Source: Candidimonas sp. (GTDB lineage: Bacteria; Pseudomonadota; Gammaproteobacteria; Burkholderiales; Burkholderiaceae_B). From it: a stretch of DNA of 38,846 nucleotides. The notes under the pieces were generated by a model. That model ran no database searches, was not told where the DNA came from, and saw only the letters and a list, made by a program, of their open reading frames with translations. The position numbers and the translations under genes were made by a program. The stretch covers positions 1 to 38,846 of the forward strand of contig SCRC01000095.1 in the NCBI GenBank assembly GCA_004297945.1, in the 5' to 3' direction. Below are positions 25,660 through 34,458 of this stretch, one piece after another. How positions within the stretch are numbered: position 1 is the first letter of the stretch; the number at the start of each line of letters is the position of its first letter.

Positions 25660-27810
25660 TCACACTACAGCGGAATGGCGCTGTCCCATTAAAACCATGA
25701 CGCAATCAACCGCCACGGCCCCTTTCTCACCCATCAAGACTGGATTAAGATCCAGCTCCAGCAAACGTTCTTTCATCGCCTCGGCAAGGTGCGAGACGCT
25801 GGACAACAACACGGCTAAAACCTGTTTATCGACAGGCGGCCTGCCACGTACACCATCAAAAACGGCGCGCATACGCAATTCATCGAGCATGCGGCGGGCC
25901 TCGTCGACGCCAAACGGCGCTTGCCGCCACACCACATCGCGCAAGACCTCAACCAGAATTCCACCTATGCCCAGCATCACCATCATGCCGAAGGTTGGAT
26001 CACGCTTGACACCGATGACCAATTCGATATCGCCGCTGGCCATCGGCTGCACCGTCACGCCCGCCAACATTGCCTGCGGATCGTATTTGCGCGCGCTCTG
26101 GATAATGTCCCGATAAGCCTGGCGCACCGCCGCTTCGCCGCTGAGATTGAGCCGCACGCCACCGGCCTCGGTCTTGTGGGTGATCGCGGGCGATTCAATT
26201 TTCAGGGCCACAGGGCCGCCCAAGCGCTGCCACGCGGACACGGCGGCGTCTTCCGATTCGGCCAGTTCAATATCGGCCATTGGCACGCCGGCCGCTACCA
26301 GCCATTGCACCGCTTGCATGGTGGGCACGACTCCCGCCTGCGGCAGACCGTTTATGTGTAGCGTTGGCCTTTTGGCCTTGGGCAAAGGCTGGTCTTTTGC
26401 CGCCAGCCAGGCGCGTCGCGCCGCCGCATGACGCACCAGCGCGGCGACGGCATCGACGGCGGGCTCGGCACCACGCAGCACCGCTATGCCAGCGCGATGC
26501 AAGCCCTGAACCGCCTCCTCGGGTGCGGCAACCCAGCAAACAACAAACGGCTTGGCACTGCGTTTTTTCAGATCGGAAAACAGCTCAATCAGCAAATCCA
26601 CATGTGCCGCCATCAGTTGCAGCCAGACGATGCCGATATCGATTTCCGGGTCGGCAAGCAGCGTCAACACTGAATCGCGCAAAATCGCCGGCTCGGCGAC
26701 AAACTGCCCGGTCACATCCACCGGGTTGGCGCTGGCGCCGAATCCAGGCACGATATGGGAAAGCTTTGCTTCGGTTTGGGCGGTCAGGCGCGGCACAACC
26801 AGACCGACCTCCTCGGCGCGGTCTGCCATCATCACACCCGCGCCGCCAGACTGGGTCACGAGCCCAAGGCGGTCGCCGGCGGGCGGCCTGGTGTAGACAA
26901 AGGCTTCGATAATATCCAGCATCTGCTCTTCGTTGTGTGCGCGCACAATGCCGTACTGGCGGGCCACCGAATCAAACAAATCGTCTTCCACCGCCAGCGA
27001 ACCGGTGTGCGAGGCGGCGGCCCGCACGCCGGCTCCCAGCCGACCCACCTTGGTTAACACCAGCGGCTTGTCGATAAGCAGGCAATGTTGGGCAAGCGCC
27101 ACAAGCCCCGGGCCGTCCTTGACGCCTTCCAGATAGCCCGCAGCCACCTCGATGCGTGGGTCATCCACAACCCTGGACATGATGTCGGCGAAACCCGCGT
27201 CCACCTCGTTGCCGGTGTTCACGAAATACCCCAGACCCAAGCCACGCTGGCGCGCCAGGGCCGCAATGGCCGTGCCGAATGCGCCCGACTGGGTCACAAA
27301 ACCGACGGGGCCAGGCGCTGTATTGCCATCGGCATACTGACTGAACGTGGCGTACACCTTGTCGAACGCATTGATCAGGCCCAGACAATTAGGCCCGCAA
27401 ATCAATACCCCGCTGGCACGCGCTGTCGCCAGCAACGCCGCTTCACGCTCCTTGCCTTCCACCCCCATTTCACCAAAACCGGAGCTGAACACCACGGCGG
27501 CACGCACGCCCTTTCGGCCCAGCGCCTCAATGGCGGCACAGACCTCCTTGGCCGGCACCGCAATAACGGCCAGATCGGGAACCGTAGGCAAGGCCTCTAC
27601 ATTGGGGTAGCAGGTCAAATTGGCGATCTGCGAATACTTGGGATTGACAGGGTAGATGGTTCCGGCGTAGCCCTTCTCAAGCAGGAATTTGAGTGGACGG
27701 CCATTGACTTTCGATAGCTGCGCAGACGCGCCCAGAATGGCGACCGAACGCGGTGCAAGCATTGCATCAAGCGCCTGATCATGCGAGGTTGAGACTGAAA
27801 CCGTGTTCAT
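25660..27810 (-). CDS. NDP-forming acyl-CoA synthetase (acetate-CoA ligase family), fused alpha-beta
   Basis: 716 residues from the ATG at 27810; an ATG at 27819 is nearly as good, while the longer frame overlaps the gcdH end and is unlikely. Order: CoA-binding domain (LAPRSVAILGASAQLSKVN, near residues 15-33), succinyl-CoA-ligase-like domain with the probable phosphohistidine in AAASHTGSLA, then a C-terminal ATP-grasp domain (PVALKIESPAITHKTEAGGV and VTVQPMASGDIELVIGVKRD). These enzymes form or use acyl-CoA with ADP/ATP and phosphate. In this operon it likely activates the imported dicarboxylate, in place of the CoA-transferase used in known glutarate pathways. Substrate unproven. Confidence 0.9.
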   Translation of the reverse strand: MNTVSVSTSHDQALDAMLAPRSVAILGASAQLSKVNGRPLKFLLEKGYAGTIYPVNPKYSQIANLTCYPNVEALPTVPDLAVIAVPAKEVCAAIEALGRKGVRAAVVFSSGFGEMGVEGKEREAALLATARASGVLICGPNCLGLINAFDKVYATFSQYADGNTAPGPVGFVTQSGAFGTAIAALARQRGLGLGYFVNTGNEVDAGFADIMSRVVDDPRIEVAAGYLEGVKDGPGLVALAQHCLLIDKPLVLTKVGRLGAGVRAAASHTGSLAVEDDLFDSVARQYGIVRAHNEEQMLDIIEAFVYTRPPAGDRLGLVTQSGGAGVMMADRAEEVGLVVPRLTAQTEAKLSHIVPGFGASANPVDVTGQFVAEPAILRDSVLTLLADPEIDIGIVWLQLMAAHVDLLIELFSDLKKRSAKPFVVCWVAAPEEAVQGLHRAGIAVLRGAEPAVDAVAALVRHAAARRAWLAAKDQPLPKAKRPTLHINGLPQAGVVPTMQAVQWLVAAGVPMADIELAESEDAAVSAWQRLGGPVALKIESPAITHKTEAGGVRLNLSGEAAVRQAYRDIIQSARKYDPQAMLAGVTVQPMASGDIELVIGVKRDPTFGMMVMLGIGGILVEVLRDVVWRQAPFGVDEARRMLDELRMRAVFDGVRGRPPVDKQVLAVLLSSVSHLAEAMKERLLELDLNPVLMGEKGAVAVDCVMVLMGQRHSAVV

Positions 27811-27838
27811 GCCTGTCATACCTGCCCATTTTGTCCAG

Positions 27839-29089
27839 CTAATTAAATGCCGAGATACCCGTTTGCGCCCGACCCAGGACCAAGGCATGAATATCATGCG
27901 TGCCCTCAAGCGTATTGACCGTTTCCAGATTCATCAGGTGCCGTATAACATGATATTCATCCGCAATGCCATTGCCCCCGTGCATATCGCGCGCCATGCG
28001 TGCAATCTCCAGAGCCTTGCCCGCGCAATTGCGTTTAAGCAATGAAAGCATTTCCGGTGTAGCCATGCCCGCATCGCGCAGGCGGCTGACACGCAGCGTT
28101 GCCAGCAAACCCAGCGTAATTTCGGTTTGCATGTCGGCCAATTTTTTTTGCACCAACTGATTCGCGGCCAAGGGGCGGCCGAACTGCTTGCGATCCATGG
28201 TGTACCGGCGCGACGCCTGCCAGCAGAACTCGGCTGCGCCCATGGCGCCCCAGCAGATGCCAAAGCGCGCATTGTTCAGGCATGAAAACGGCGCTTTCAG
28301 CCCAGCGGCTTCGGGCAGCATTTGCTCTTCGGGAACAAAGACCTCATCCATGAAGATTTGCCCGGTGGGCGATGCGCGCACCGAAAACTTGCCTTCGATC
28401 TTGCTTGTCTCCAGCCCCTTCATGCCCCGTTCGAGAATAAAGCCGCGAACCACATTGGCGTCATCCTTGGCCCACACCACCATGATATCGGCAATAGGCG
28501 CGTGGCTAATCCAGGTTTTGACGCCACTTAAGCGATAGCCACCGTCGACTTTGCGCGCACGGCTTTTCATGCCGCCCGGATCCGAACCATGATCCGGTTC
28601 GGTCAGGCCAAAGCAGCCGAGCAGCTCGGCCGTCGCCATGCGCGGCAAATAGCGTACACGTTGCTCCTGGCTGCCGAACAGGTAGATGGGTGTCATGGAC
28701 AAGGTCGTTTGCACACCCAGGGCAGAACGAAAGCTCGTGTCGACACGTTCAAATTCACGTGAAATCAAACCATAGGACACATAACCGATGCCCGCGCAGC
28801 CGAAACCTTCAATGGTTGCGCCCAGAAAGCCAAGCTCACCCATTTCGCGCATGACGCTCACGTCAAAACTTTCCGTGCGATTGGCCTGGATAATTCGCGG
28901 CGCGAGTTTTTCTTGCGCGTACTGGCGCGCGCTATCGCGCACCATGCGCTCTTCGTCAGTCAGCAGATCGTCCAGACGCAGGGCATCTTGCCAGTCAAAC
29001 TGACCACCCATCATGCCTGCCTTGCGCAATTGCTCGGCAGAGGGCGTGCTGTATTGCTCTTGGGCTTGCTCTTGGGCGGGCGCGATCAT
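27839..29089 (-). CDS. gcdH: Glutaryl-CoA dehydrogenase
   Basis: 416 residues. FAD enzyme that oxidises and decarboxylates glutaryl-CoA to crotonyl-CoA and CO2, passing electrons to ETF. The sequence follows the GcdH branch of acyl-CoA dehydrogenases closely: [49 protein letters not shown] and [10 protein letters not shown]. The catalytic base glutamate is at about 395 in [18 protein letters not shown] set the start at ATG 29089, which overlaps the thiolase stop as ATGA; the longer frame from 29134 adds fifteen non-family residues. It lies between thiolase and acyl-CoA ligase genes. Confidence 0.93.
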   Translation of the reverse strand: MIAPAQEQAQEQYSTPSAEQLRKAGMMGGQFDWQDALRLDDLLTDEERMVRDSARQYAQEKLAPRIIQANRTESFDVSVMREMGELGFLGATIEGFGCAGIGYVSYGLISREFERVDTSFRSALGVQTTLSMTPIYLFGSQEQRVRYLPRMATAELLGCFGLTEPDHGSDPGGMKSRARKVDGGYRLSGVKTWISHAPIADIMVVWAKDDANVVRGFILERGMKGLETSKIEGKFSVRASPTGQIFMDEVFVPEEQMLPEAAGLKAPFSCLNNARFGICWGAMGAAEFCWQASRRYTMDRKQFGRPLAANQLVQKKLADMQTEITLGLLATLRVSRLRDAGMATPEMLSLLKRNCAGKALEIARMARDMHGGNGIADEYHVIRHLMNLETVNTLEGTHDIHALVLGRAQTGISAFN

Positions 29090-30288
29090 AGGCGTTCGAT
29101 TACCACGGCAATACCCTGGCCCATGCCAATACACATAGTAGCCAGTGCGTAGCGCCCGCCGCTTTTTTGCAACTGGCGCGCGGCCGTCAGCAGAATGCGC
29201 GGGCCCGATGCTCCCAGCGGATGCCCGATCGCAATAGCGCCGCCATTGCGATTGATCCGCGCATCATCAAGCTTTAATCCCAGCCCTTTGATACACGCCA
29301 GCGCCTGCGCCGAAAACGCCTCGTTGATTTCAATCACATCCATATCGCTTAATGCGAGGCCCGCGCGCGCCAATGCCTTCTGCGAGGCCGGCACCGGGCC
29401 TATGCCCATCAGGCGTGGCGCCACCCCGACCACGGCAGACGCGAGGATGCGCGCCATGGGTTTGATGCCGGCGCGTTCGCCCGCCGCGGCGCTTCCAATC
29501 AACATCGCCACGGCGCCATCGTTGATGCTGGACGAACTGGCCGCCGTGGTGACGCCACCCGCATTCAGGGTGCGCAGGCCGGACAGGGAGGCCAGCGTGG
29601 TTTGCGCCCGGGGCTGCTCGTCTTTGTCGATATCGAGAGTCTCGCCTTTTTTCTTGCCCGGCACGGTAACCGCGCAGATCTCGCCATCAAAAAACCCCGC
29701 CGCCAGCGCGCTGGCGTATTTTTCTTGCGAGGCTGCGGCAAAGACATCAACCTGCTCGCGGGTGAGCGCATACTCGACCGCCAGATTATCTGCCGTCTGC
29801 GGCATGGAATCATTGCCAAAGGTCTTTTCAATTTTCGGATTCGGAAAGCGCGCACCTACGGCGGAATCGAAAACCCGTAACTCGCGGCTGAACGCAGCCT
29901 CGGCCTTGGCCATGACAAAAGGCCCGCGACTCATGCTTTCCACGCCACCGGCCAAAATCATTTCGCCTTCGCCCGCGGTGATCATGTGCGCGGCGCTGGC
30001 AATGGCGCCAAGGCCACTGCCGCAATTGCGATTGATTACCGTGCCGCCCAACTCGATCGGCAGGCCCGCCAACAGGCTCGCCTGGCGCGCCACAGTGCGG
30101 CTGTCTTCGCCCGCCTGATTGGCGCAGCCGATGACAACGTCTTCCAGTGTCGCCGGATCGATACCTGTGGACTCCATCACGCTTTTGAGCGCTATGGCCA
30201 GAAGATCGTCTGGCCGAATATGTGCCAGACTACCGCCGCGTTTACCGAATGCGGTTCGGATACCGCTGTATAAATAGGCATTGAGCAT
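29086..30288 (-). CDS. Acetyl-CoA acyltransferase (thiolase, PcaF-like)
   Basis: 400 residues. Cleaves a 3-oxoacyl-CoA with CoA. The nucleophile is Cys89 in [10 protein letters not shown], the general bases are His356 in [12 protein letters not shown] and Cys386 in TMCIGMGQG. The sequence resembles 3-oxoadipyl-CoA thiolases (PcaF/PaaJ), which also act on shorter 3-oxoacyl-CoAs. In this operon acetoacetyl-CoA to two acetyl-CoA is the logical last step, but 3-oxoadipyl-CoA is possible if a longer dicarboxylate is used. It starts 18 bp after the hydroxyacyl-CoA dehydrogenase gene and overlaps gcdH. Confidence 0.93.
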   Translation of the reverse strand: MLNAYLYSGIRTAFGKRGGSLAHIRPDDLLAIALKSVMESTGIDPATLEDVVIGCANQAGEDSRTVARQASLLAGLPIELGGTVINRNCGSGLGAIASAAHMITAGEGEMILAGGVESMSRGPFVMAKAEAAFSRELRVFDSAVGARFPNPKIEKTFGNDSMPQTADNLAVEYALTREQVDVFAAASQEKYASALAAGFFDGEICAVTVPGKKKGETLDIDKDEQPRAQTTLASLSGLRTLNAGGVTTAASSSSINDGAVAMLIGSAAAGERAGIKPMARILASAVVGVAPRLMGIGPVPASQKALARAGLALSDMDVIEINEAFSAQALACIKGLGLKLDDARINRNGGAIAIGHPLGASGPRILLTAARQLQKSGGRYALATMCIGMGQGIAVVIERL

Positions 30289-30306
30289 AATGGTTTCCGT
30301 TAAATC

Positions 30307-31833
30307 CTATTCGCCTTCGTGCAGGCTGATACCCAGGGCGACACGCCGCGCGAGCCAGAGGTTGACGCGATAACGCGGGTCGCCATAACTGTTGTAGAGG
30401 TTGTTCAGAACCTTACCGATGCGGCCAATGCCCAGGCTGTCGCCAAAGGCCAGCGGGCCCTGCGGATACGACAGGGCCAGCTTGACCGCCTTGTCGATAT
30501 CGGCCGGCCGCGCCGTGCGCGACTGCGCCAGTGCGGTGGCGACATTCACGATCATTACGATGATCCGCTGTGAAATAAACCCGGGGCTATCGCGGATGAC
30601 TGTCACGGGAACGCCATCGCGAGCGAATAGGGCATGTGCTGCATCGCGCCATTGCGAACCGGTTACACAGGTGCTCATCAGGGTGCGCCGCTTGCCCAGG
30701 CCAAACAGGGTATCGACCGCCACCGTGCGAACCGGGTCGAGGCCCTGGCGGGCCGCACAACGCGAGGCATCTTCGCCTAGCGGCGTGACGATGCACAAGG
30801 CCCCCGCCGAAGGTTTGTCCGTTACTTCCATCGCGGCCCCGAGGCCACCCAGCAAGGAAACCACCACATCGGCTTCGCCGGGCTCATCACGGCTAACCCA
30901 GACCGGCGGCATGGCGGCCGTCGGGCCAGGTGGGGCGCCTTCGGGCTCGTTTACAGGCAGGCCATCTTTGTACGCATAGAAGCCGGCATTGGTTTTTCGG
31001 CCAAGCAAGCCCGCGTTAACCCGGCTTTCCATCAGCACAGACGGGCGATAGCGCGGCTCGTGATAAAACTGGGTGTAAATCGCCTCGCTCGCAGGATGGT
31101 TGACATCCAGACCAACCAAATCCAGCAGCTCGAACGGGCCCATGCGAAACCCCGCCACGTCGCGCATCACGCGATCAACGTCGGCGCAGGAGCAGACCCC
31201 TTCTGAAACCAGATGCATGGCTTCAAGCGTATAGCCGCGCCCGATCTGATTAACCAGAAAGCCGGGAGTGTCCTTGACCCGAACCACTTCTTTGCCTATC
31301 TTGGCGCCGATTTCGGCCAGCTTGTCGACCACGGCGGCCTCTGTGCGCAAGCCATCGATCACCTCGACGAGGCGCATGAGTGGAACCGGATTGAAGAAGT
31401 GAAGCCCTGCCACTCTTTGTGGCCTGCGGCAACGCGAGGCCAGCGTGGTGATCGACAAAGAGGAGGTATTCGAAGCAATGATGCAATCGTCGCCAACCAG
31501 ATCTTCAATTTTTTCCAGGAGCGATTGCTTGGCTTGCAGATTTTCGACAATCGCTTCGATCACCAGACCCACCTCGCTGATCGCCGCCAGAGAATCGGCG
31601 ACGGCGATGCGGCCTACAGCCGCCTGGGCCGCGCCCGCATCGAGTTTGCCTTTTTGCACTAAACGGGCAAGTTGTGCGGCGACCTTGTCCCTGGCGGCCG
31701 CGGCGACCCCGGGCTGGCTATCGCAAAGGAGAATGTCAAACCCTGCAAGGGCAAATACCTGAGCTATTCCCTGACCCATGGCGCCTGCGCCAACAATGGA
31801 CACTGAGGTAGCAACGGCGGCAGCTGTGGACAT
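30307..31833 (-). CDS. 3-hydroxyacyl-CoA dehydrogenase, long PaaH-type
   Basis: 508 residues, with two C-terminal dehydrogenase domains rather than the one found in ~280-residue enzymes. Rossmann motif VGAGAMGQGIAQ (residues 15-26), the catalytic SNTSSLSIT and GLHFFNPVPLM region with His-Glu pair (FNP...EV), and the second C-terminal domain with SPGFISQRIIVMIVN. Oxidises (S)-3-hydroxyacyl-CoA with NAD+. I prefer the ATG at 31833 over 31839 because AGGA sits about 5 bp before it. It is the first gene of the CoA operon, and its promoter region contains two dyads and an 8-bp tandem repeat. Confidence 0.92.
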   Translation of the reverse strand: MSTAAAVATSVSIVGAGAMGQGIAQVFALAGFDILLCDSQPGVAAAARDKVAAQLARLVQKGKLDAGAAQAAVGRIAVADSLAAISEVGLVIEAIVENLQAKQSLLEKIEDLVGDDCIIASNTSSLSITTLASRCRRPQRVAGLHFFNPVPLMRLVEVIDGLRTEAAVVDKLAEIGAKIGKEVVRVKDTPGFLVNQIGRGYTLEAMHLVSEGVCSCADVDRVMRDVAGFRMGPFELLDLVGLDVNHPASEAIYTQFYHEPRYRPSVLMESRVNAGLLGRKTNAGFYAYKDGLPVNEPEGAPPGPTAAMPPVWVSRDEPGEADVVVSLLGGLGAAMEVTDKPSAGALCIVTPLGEDASRCAARQGLDPVRTVAVDTLFGLGKRRTLMSTCVTGSQWRDAAHALFARDGVPVTVIRDSPGFISQRIIVMIVNVATALAQSRTARPADIDKAVKLALSYPQGPLAFGDSLGIGRIGKVLNNLYNSYGDPRYRVNLWLARRVALGISLHEGE

Positions 31834-31886
31834 GACCATCCTGAATCGTTCTGAGTGATTCCATGATAGAAGCAGCCGAAATATTT

Positions 31887-31933
31887 ATCTAATTTAGATT
31901 CATGATGTCCATTATTGATGCTGTCAATGATGG
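31887..31933. promoter_or_regulatory. Two dyads upstream of the glutaryl-CoA operon, candidate LysR sites
   Basis: Perfect 13-bp palindrome at 31887-31899 (arms ATCTAA and TTAGAT around T). A second dyad at 31909-31933 has arms CCATTATTGA and TCAATGATGG separated by 5 bp, with one mismatch. They lie 54-100 bp before the first operon gene and just downstream of the LysR gene, as expected for that regulator's recall and activation sites. Assignment is inference. Confidence 0.5.
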
Positions 31934-31948
31934 CGGGCGGGCGCCGAT

Positions 31949-32012
31949 GTTGCTGCGTTGCTGCGTTGCTGCGTTGCTGCGTTGCTGCGTTGCTGCGTTG
32001 CTGCGTTGCTGC
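31949..32012. repeat. 8-bp tandem repeat, eight perfect copies
   Basis: GTTGCTGC repeated eight times without error, between the LysR gene end (32027) and the CoA operon promoter region. No plausible protein is encoded across it. Confidence 0.95.
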
Positions 32013-32026
32013 GTTTAGCCACGGCG

Positions 32027-32923
32027 CTATAACCTCTGGCACAATTCGTAGAAGGCCTCACGCAACCATCGATGGCCCGGATCATTTTCCATCGACTCAT
32101 GCCAAATGCTATAGATAGGAAATGGCTGAAGCATGATCGGCGTTTTCAAGACCCTGACACGAAAAGAGTCCGCATACACATGGGCCATGCGCTTGGGCAA
32201 GGTGCAGATCAGATCAGTCTTTTGCACGATGAGCGGCATAGACAGAAAATGAGGCACTCGCATCGCGATATTCCGCTTCATGCCTTCTTTTTTCAAGGCC
32301 ATGTCTATCCAGGCATTTCTTTGCGTCATGACAACGTGCGGGAGCGTCAGATAATCGCTCAGGCTCAGATGCTCGCCCACGCTGGGATTATCCCGCCTGA
32401 CCAGGGAGACGAGCGAGTCGTTCATCAAATGTTGGCTGGTGAATTTGACATCCGGAATCTTGAAGTAATCCAGTGCAAAATCGACACGGCCTTCCTTCAT
32501 CTCATCCCTGATCTGATTGCCGTGCTCAGCGCGAATATCAATCCGGATGTATGGAGCAACCTTCATGAGCCAATCGGTAAGGCGCGGCAAAATGACCGCC
32601 TCGCCATAATCCCCAACCCCAATGACAAAAGTACGCGACGACGTACCGTAGTCGAACGGCGTATTTTCCCGAAGACTGTTCTGGATCAGATCAAGCGCCT
32701 GCTGTATCGGCGCCATCAACTGCTTGGCGCGAGGCGTGGGACTCATGCCCTGGCTGGATCGCTGAAACAGAGGGTCATCGAGCGCAATACGCAAGCGCGA
32801 CAACGCATTGCTTACCGCCGACTGGCTCAGGCAAAGCTTGACCGACGCCCGCGTCAGATTCCTCTCGCGAAACAGCGCATCGAAAACCTTGAGCAAATTC
32901 AGGTCAAGATTATTAATATTCAC
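32027..32923 (-). CDS. LysR family transcriptional regulator, NodD/LeuO-like branch
   Basis: 298 residues from the GTG at 32923, giving the canonical opening MNINNLDLNLLKVFDALFRE. A GTG four codons upstream (32935) is also open but lies inside a REP element. The helix-turn-helix is RASVKLCLSQSAVSNALSRLR and the remainder is a substrate-sensing domain. The candidate ribosome site AAGGGG is contributed by the REP element directly upstream. It precedes the six-gene CoA operon on the same strand with dyads in between, so it is the probable regulator of that operon. Confidence 0.9.
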   Translation of the reverse strand: MNINNLDLNLLKVFDALFRERNLTRASVKLCLSQSAVSNALSRLRIALDDPLFQRSSQGMSPTPRAKQLMAPIQQALDLIQNSLRENTPFDYGTSSRTFVIGVGDYGEAVILPRLTDWLMKVAPYIRIDIRAEHGNQIRDEMKEGRVDFALDYFKIPDVKFTSQHLMNDSLVSLVRRDNPSVGEHLSLSDYLTLPHVVMTQRNAWIDMALKKEGMKRNIAMRVPHFLSMPLIVQKTDLICTLPKRMAHVYADSFRVRVLKTPIMLQPFPIYSIWHESMENDPGHRWLREAFYELCQRL

Positions 32924-32924
32924 A

Positions 32925-33057
32925 CGTAGTGGCACCCCTTGTGGGTGCCATCCCTCGTTGTAAAGGCACCCCTTGTTGTAGCGGCACCCCTCGTTGTAGT
33001 GGCACCCCTCGTTGTAGCGGCACCCCTTGTTGTAGCGGCACCCCTTGTGGGTGCCAT
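32925..33057. repeat. Two full REP elements joined by four 18-bp half-REP units
   Basis: Full copies at 32925-32951 and 33031-33057 (arms GGCACCC/GGGTGCC). Between them 32959-33030 holds four 18-bp units made only of the head and left arm, with small differences (TGTAAA, TGTAGC and TGTAGT heads, CTTGT or CTCGT ends). The first copy ends 2 bp before the LysR start codon. Confidence 0.9.
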
Positions 33058-33088
33058 ATTAGCCAAACGGGGATGGCCGTTACAAGAC

Positions 33089-33190
33089 ATGGCAGCCACA
33101 AGGGCTGCCGCTACATGATGCAACGGCCGCTACATGATGCAACGGCCGCTACATGATGCAACGGCCGCTACATGATGCAACGGCCGCTAC
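33089..33190. repeat. REP element extended by a 19-bp tandem array
   Basis: A full inverted REP (33089-33115, arms GGCAGCC/GGCTGCC) merges into four perfect 19-bp units at 33107-33182 plus a partial one to 33190. Each unit carries GCCGCTACA, the complement of the REP head, followed by TGATGCAACG. The array ends 7 bp before the stop of the binding protein gene. Confidence 0.9.
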
Positions 33191-33196
33191 GTGAGA

Positions 33197-34210
33197 TTAA
33201 CTACCAGGCAGGTTTTGCACATTGGGGAAGAACAATTCTTTCCACGATGCCGGCTTGGCCTTGATGAAGCCGATGTGGTTCATGAAGTTGACGTATTTCA
33301 TGATGTTTTGGGGCGTGGTCGTGAATTTAACGTTGGGATCATTCAGGATTTTCATAAAGAAGGATACTGGCTCCTTCGATTTGGTGACCCGAACATACAG
33401 CTCGGCAGCGGCCTTTTTGTCGTTATTAATGAAATCTATCGCCTTGTCGAACGCTTTGACGAATGCCGCGTAAGTTTTGGGATTGGCTTTGACAAATTTT
33501 TGCGTAGCCCAAACGACGTTAAAGGTATGCGGGCCGCCGAGGACGTCAAACGAATTCAAAACGGTATGAATACCCGGCTTGCTAAGCTCGATGTACTGAT
33601 AGGGCGGCGAGGTGAAATGGCTATCGATTTCACTGCTGCCCGATAGCAAGGCGGCCATTCCGTCGGGATGCGATTGCGTTACCGTTAAAGCATCCAGCTT
33701 GTTTTGCTGACCAGGGCCAAACGCTTTCTCAGCGGCCATTTGCAAGGTAATGGCCTGAATCGAAACCTTCACGGCCGGCAGCGCAATGCGATCTTTGGAA
33801 GTGAAGTCTTTAATCGTTTTCACCGCCGGATTGCGGGTGTTCAGCAACAGAGGCATGGAGTTCATCGCCGTCACGCCTTTTACGACCACATTATCTCTGG
33901 TCTTGGACCAAAGGGTAACAAAAGGCCCCACACCGCCCGACGCGAACTGCAAATCGCCCGACAATATGGCGTCGTTCATCACGTTTCCGCCGGCAAATTT
34001 AGACCAATTCACCTTGATGTCGCCCAGGCCTGCCGCCTTGGCCTCGATCTTGAGCAGGCCCTTATCCTGCATAACCATTAACGGCAAATAGCTGATTCCG
34101 TACTGCTGCGCAATGTTGACGGTTTTGATTTCCGCCAATGCGCCCGTGCTCGTCCCAAGCAAGACGGCCGTGCCGACCAAAAGCGGCAATCCAAATTTTT
34201 TGAGTCTCAT
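33197..34210 (-). CDS. ABC transporter substrate-binding protein, NitT/TauT (NMT1-like) type
   Basis: 337 residues with a signal peptide (cleavage near GALAE, about residue 27). The mature part begins IKTVNIAQQYGISYLPLMVM, and has the two-lobed NMT1/SsuA-like pattern with FASGGVGPFVTLW and DSHFTSPPYQYIEL. It belongs to the nitrate/taurine/sulfonate ABC importer class. There is no ATPase or permease gene beside it; the only such pair in the window, at 8381-10064, lacks a binding protein. The gene is divergent from a GntR regulator across 248 bp. AGGAGACAAA precedes the ATG at 34210. The ligand is not known. Confidence 0.9.
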   Translation of the reverse strand: MRLKKFGLPLLVGTAVLLGTSTGALAEIKTVNIAQQYGISYLPLMVMQDKGLLKIEAKAAGLGDIKVNWSKFAGGNVMNDAILSGDLQFASGGVGPFVTLWSKTRDNVVVKGVTAMNSMPLLLNTRNPAVKTIKDFTSKDRIALPAVKVSIQAITLQMAAEKAFGPGQQNKLDALTVTQSHPDGMAALLSGSSEIDSHFTSPPYQYIELSKPGIHTVLNSFDVLGGPHTFNVVWATQKFVKANPKTYAAFVKAFDKAIDFINNDKKAAAELYVRVTKSKEPVSFFMKILNDPNVKFTTTPQNIMKYVNFMNHIGFIKAKPASWKELFFPNVQNLPGS

Positions 34211-34458
34211 TTTGTCTCCTTTACTTCGTTAGATAACGCGTATGGCGTCCTGTTGATGGCCCTGCCAGAACCTGTGCATTCTCCTTGCTGGCTAAAAGTA
34301 CCACTTTAACGCCAACTTAGGCATAATAAGAAGCAAATTCATCAATGTCAACTATATGACCTGCATCAGTAAGCCACCTGTTTGCCACTATAATCCGAAG
34401 AGATTCGCGCTACGGCTTAAATTGCAGGCTCCCTTAATTAATAACATTTTTCTAAATC

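Noticed and set aside
31764..32042. Open frame with a repeated QQRSNAAT-like peptide across the 8-bp repeats
   Set aside because: It arises from reading the 8-bp tandem repeat and overlaps the start of the hydroxyacyl-CoA dehydrogenase; no ribosome site or homology.
32913..33156. Several small open frames with repeated peptides such as GVPLQQ or CSGTPR
   Set aside because: They are translations of the REP and half-REP arrays on both strands and have no coding character.
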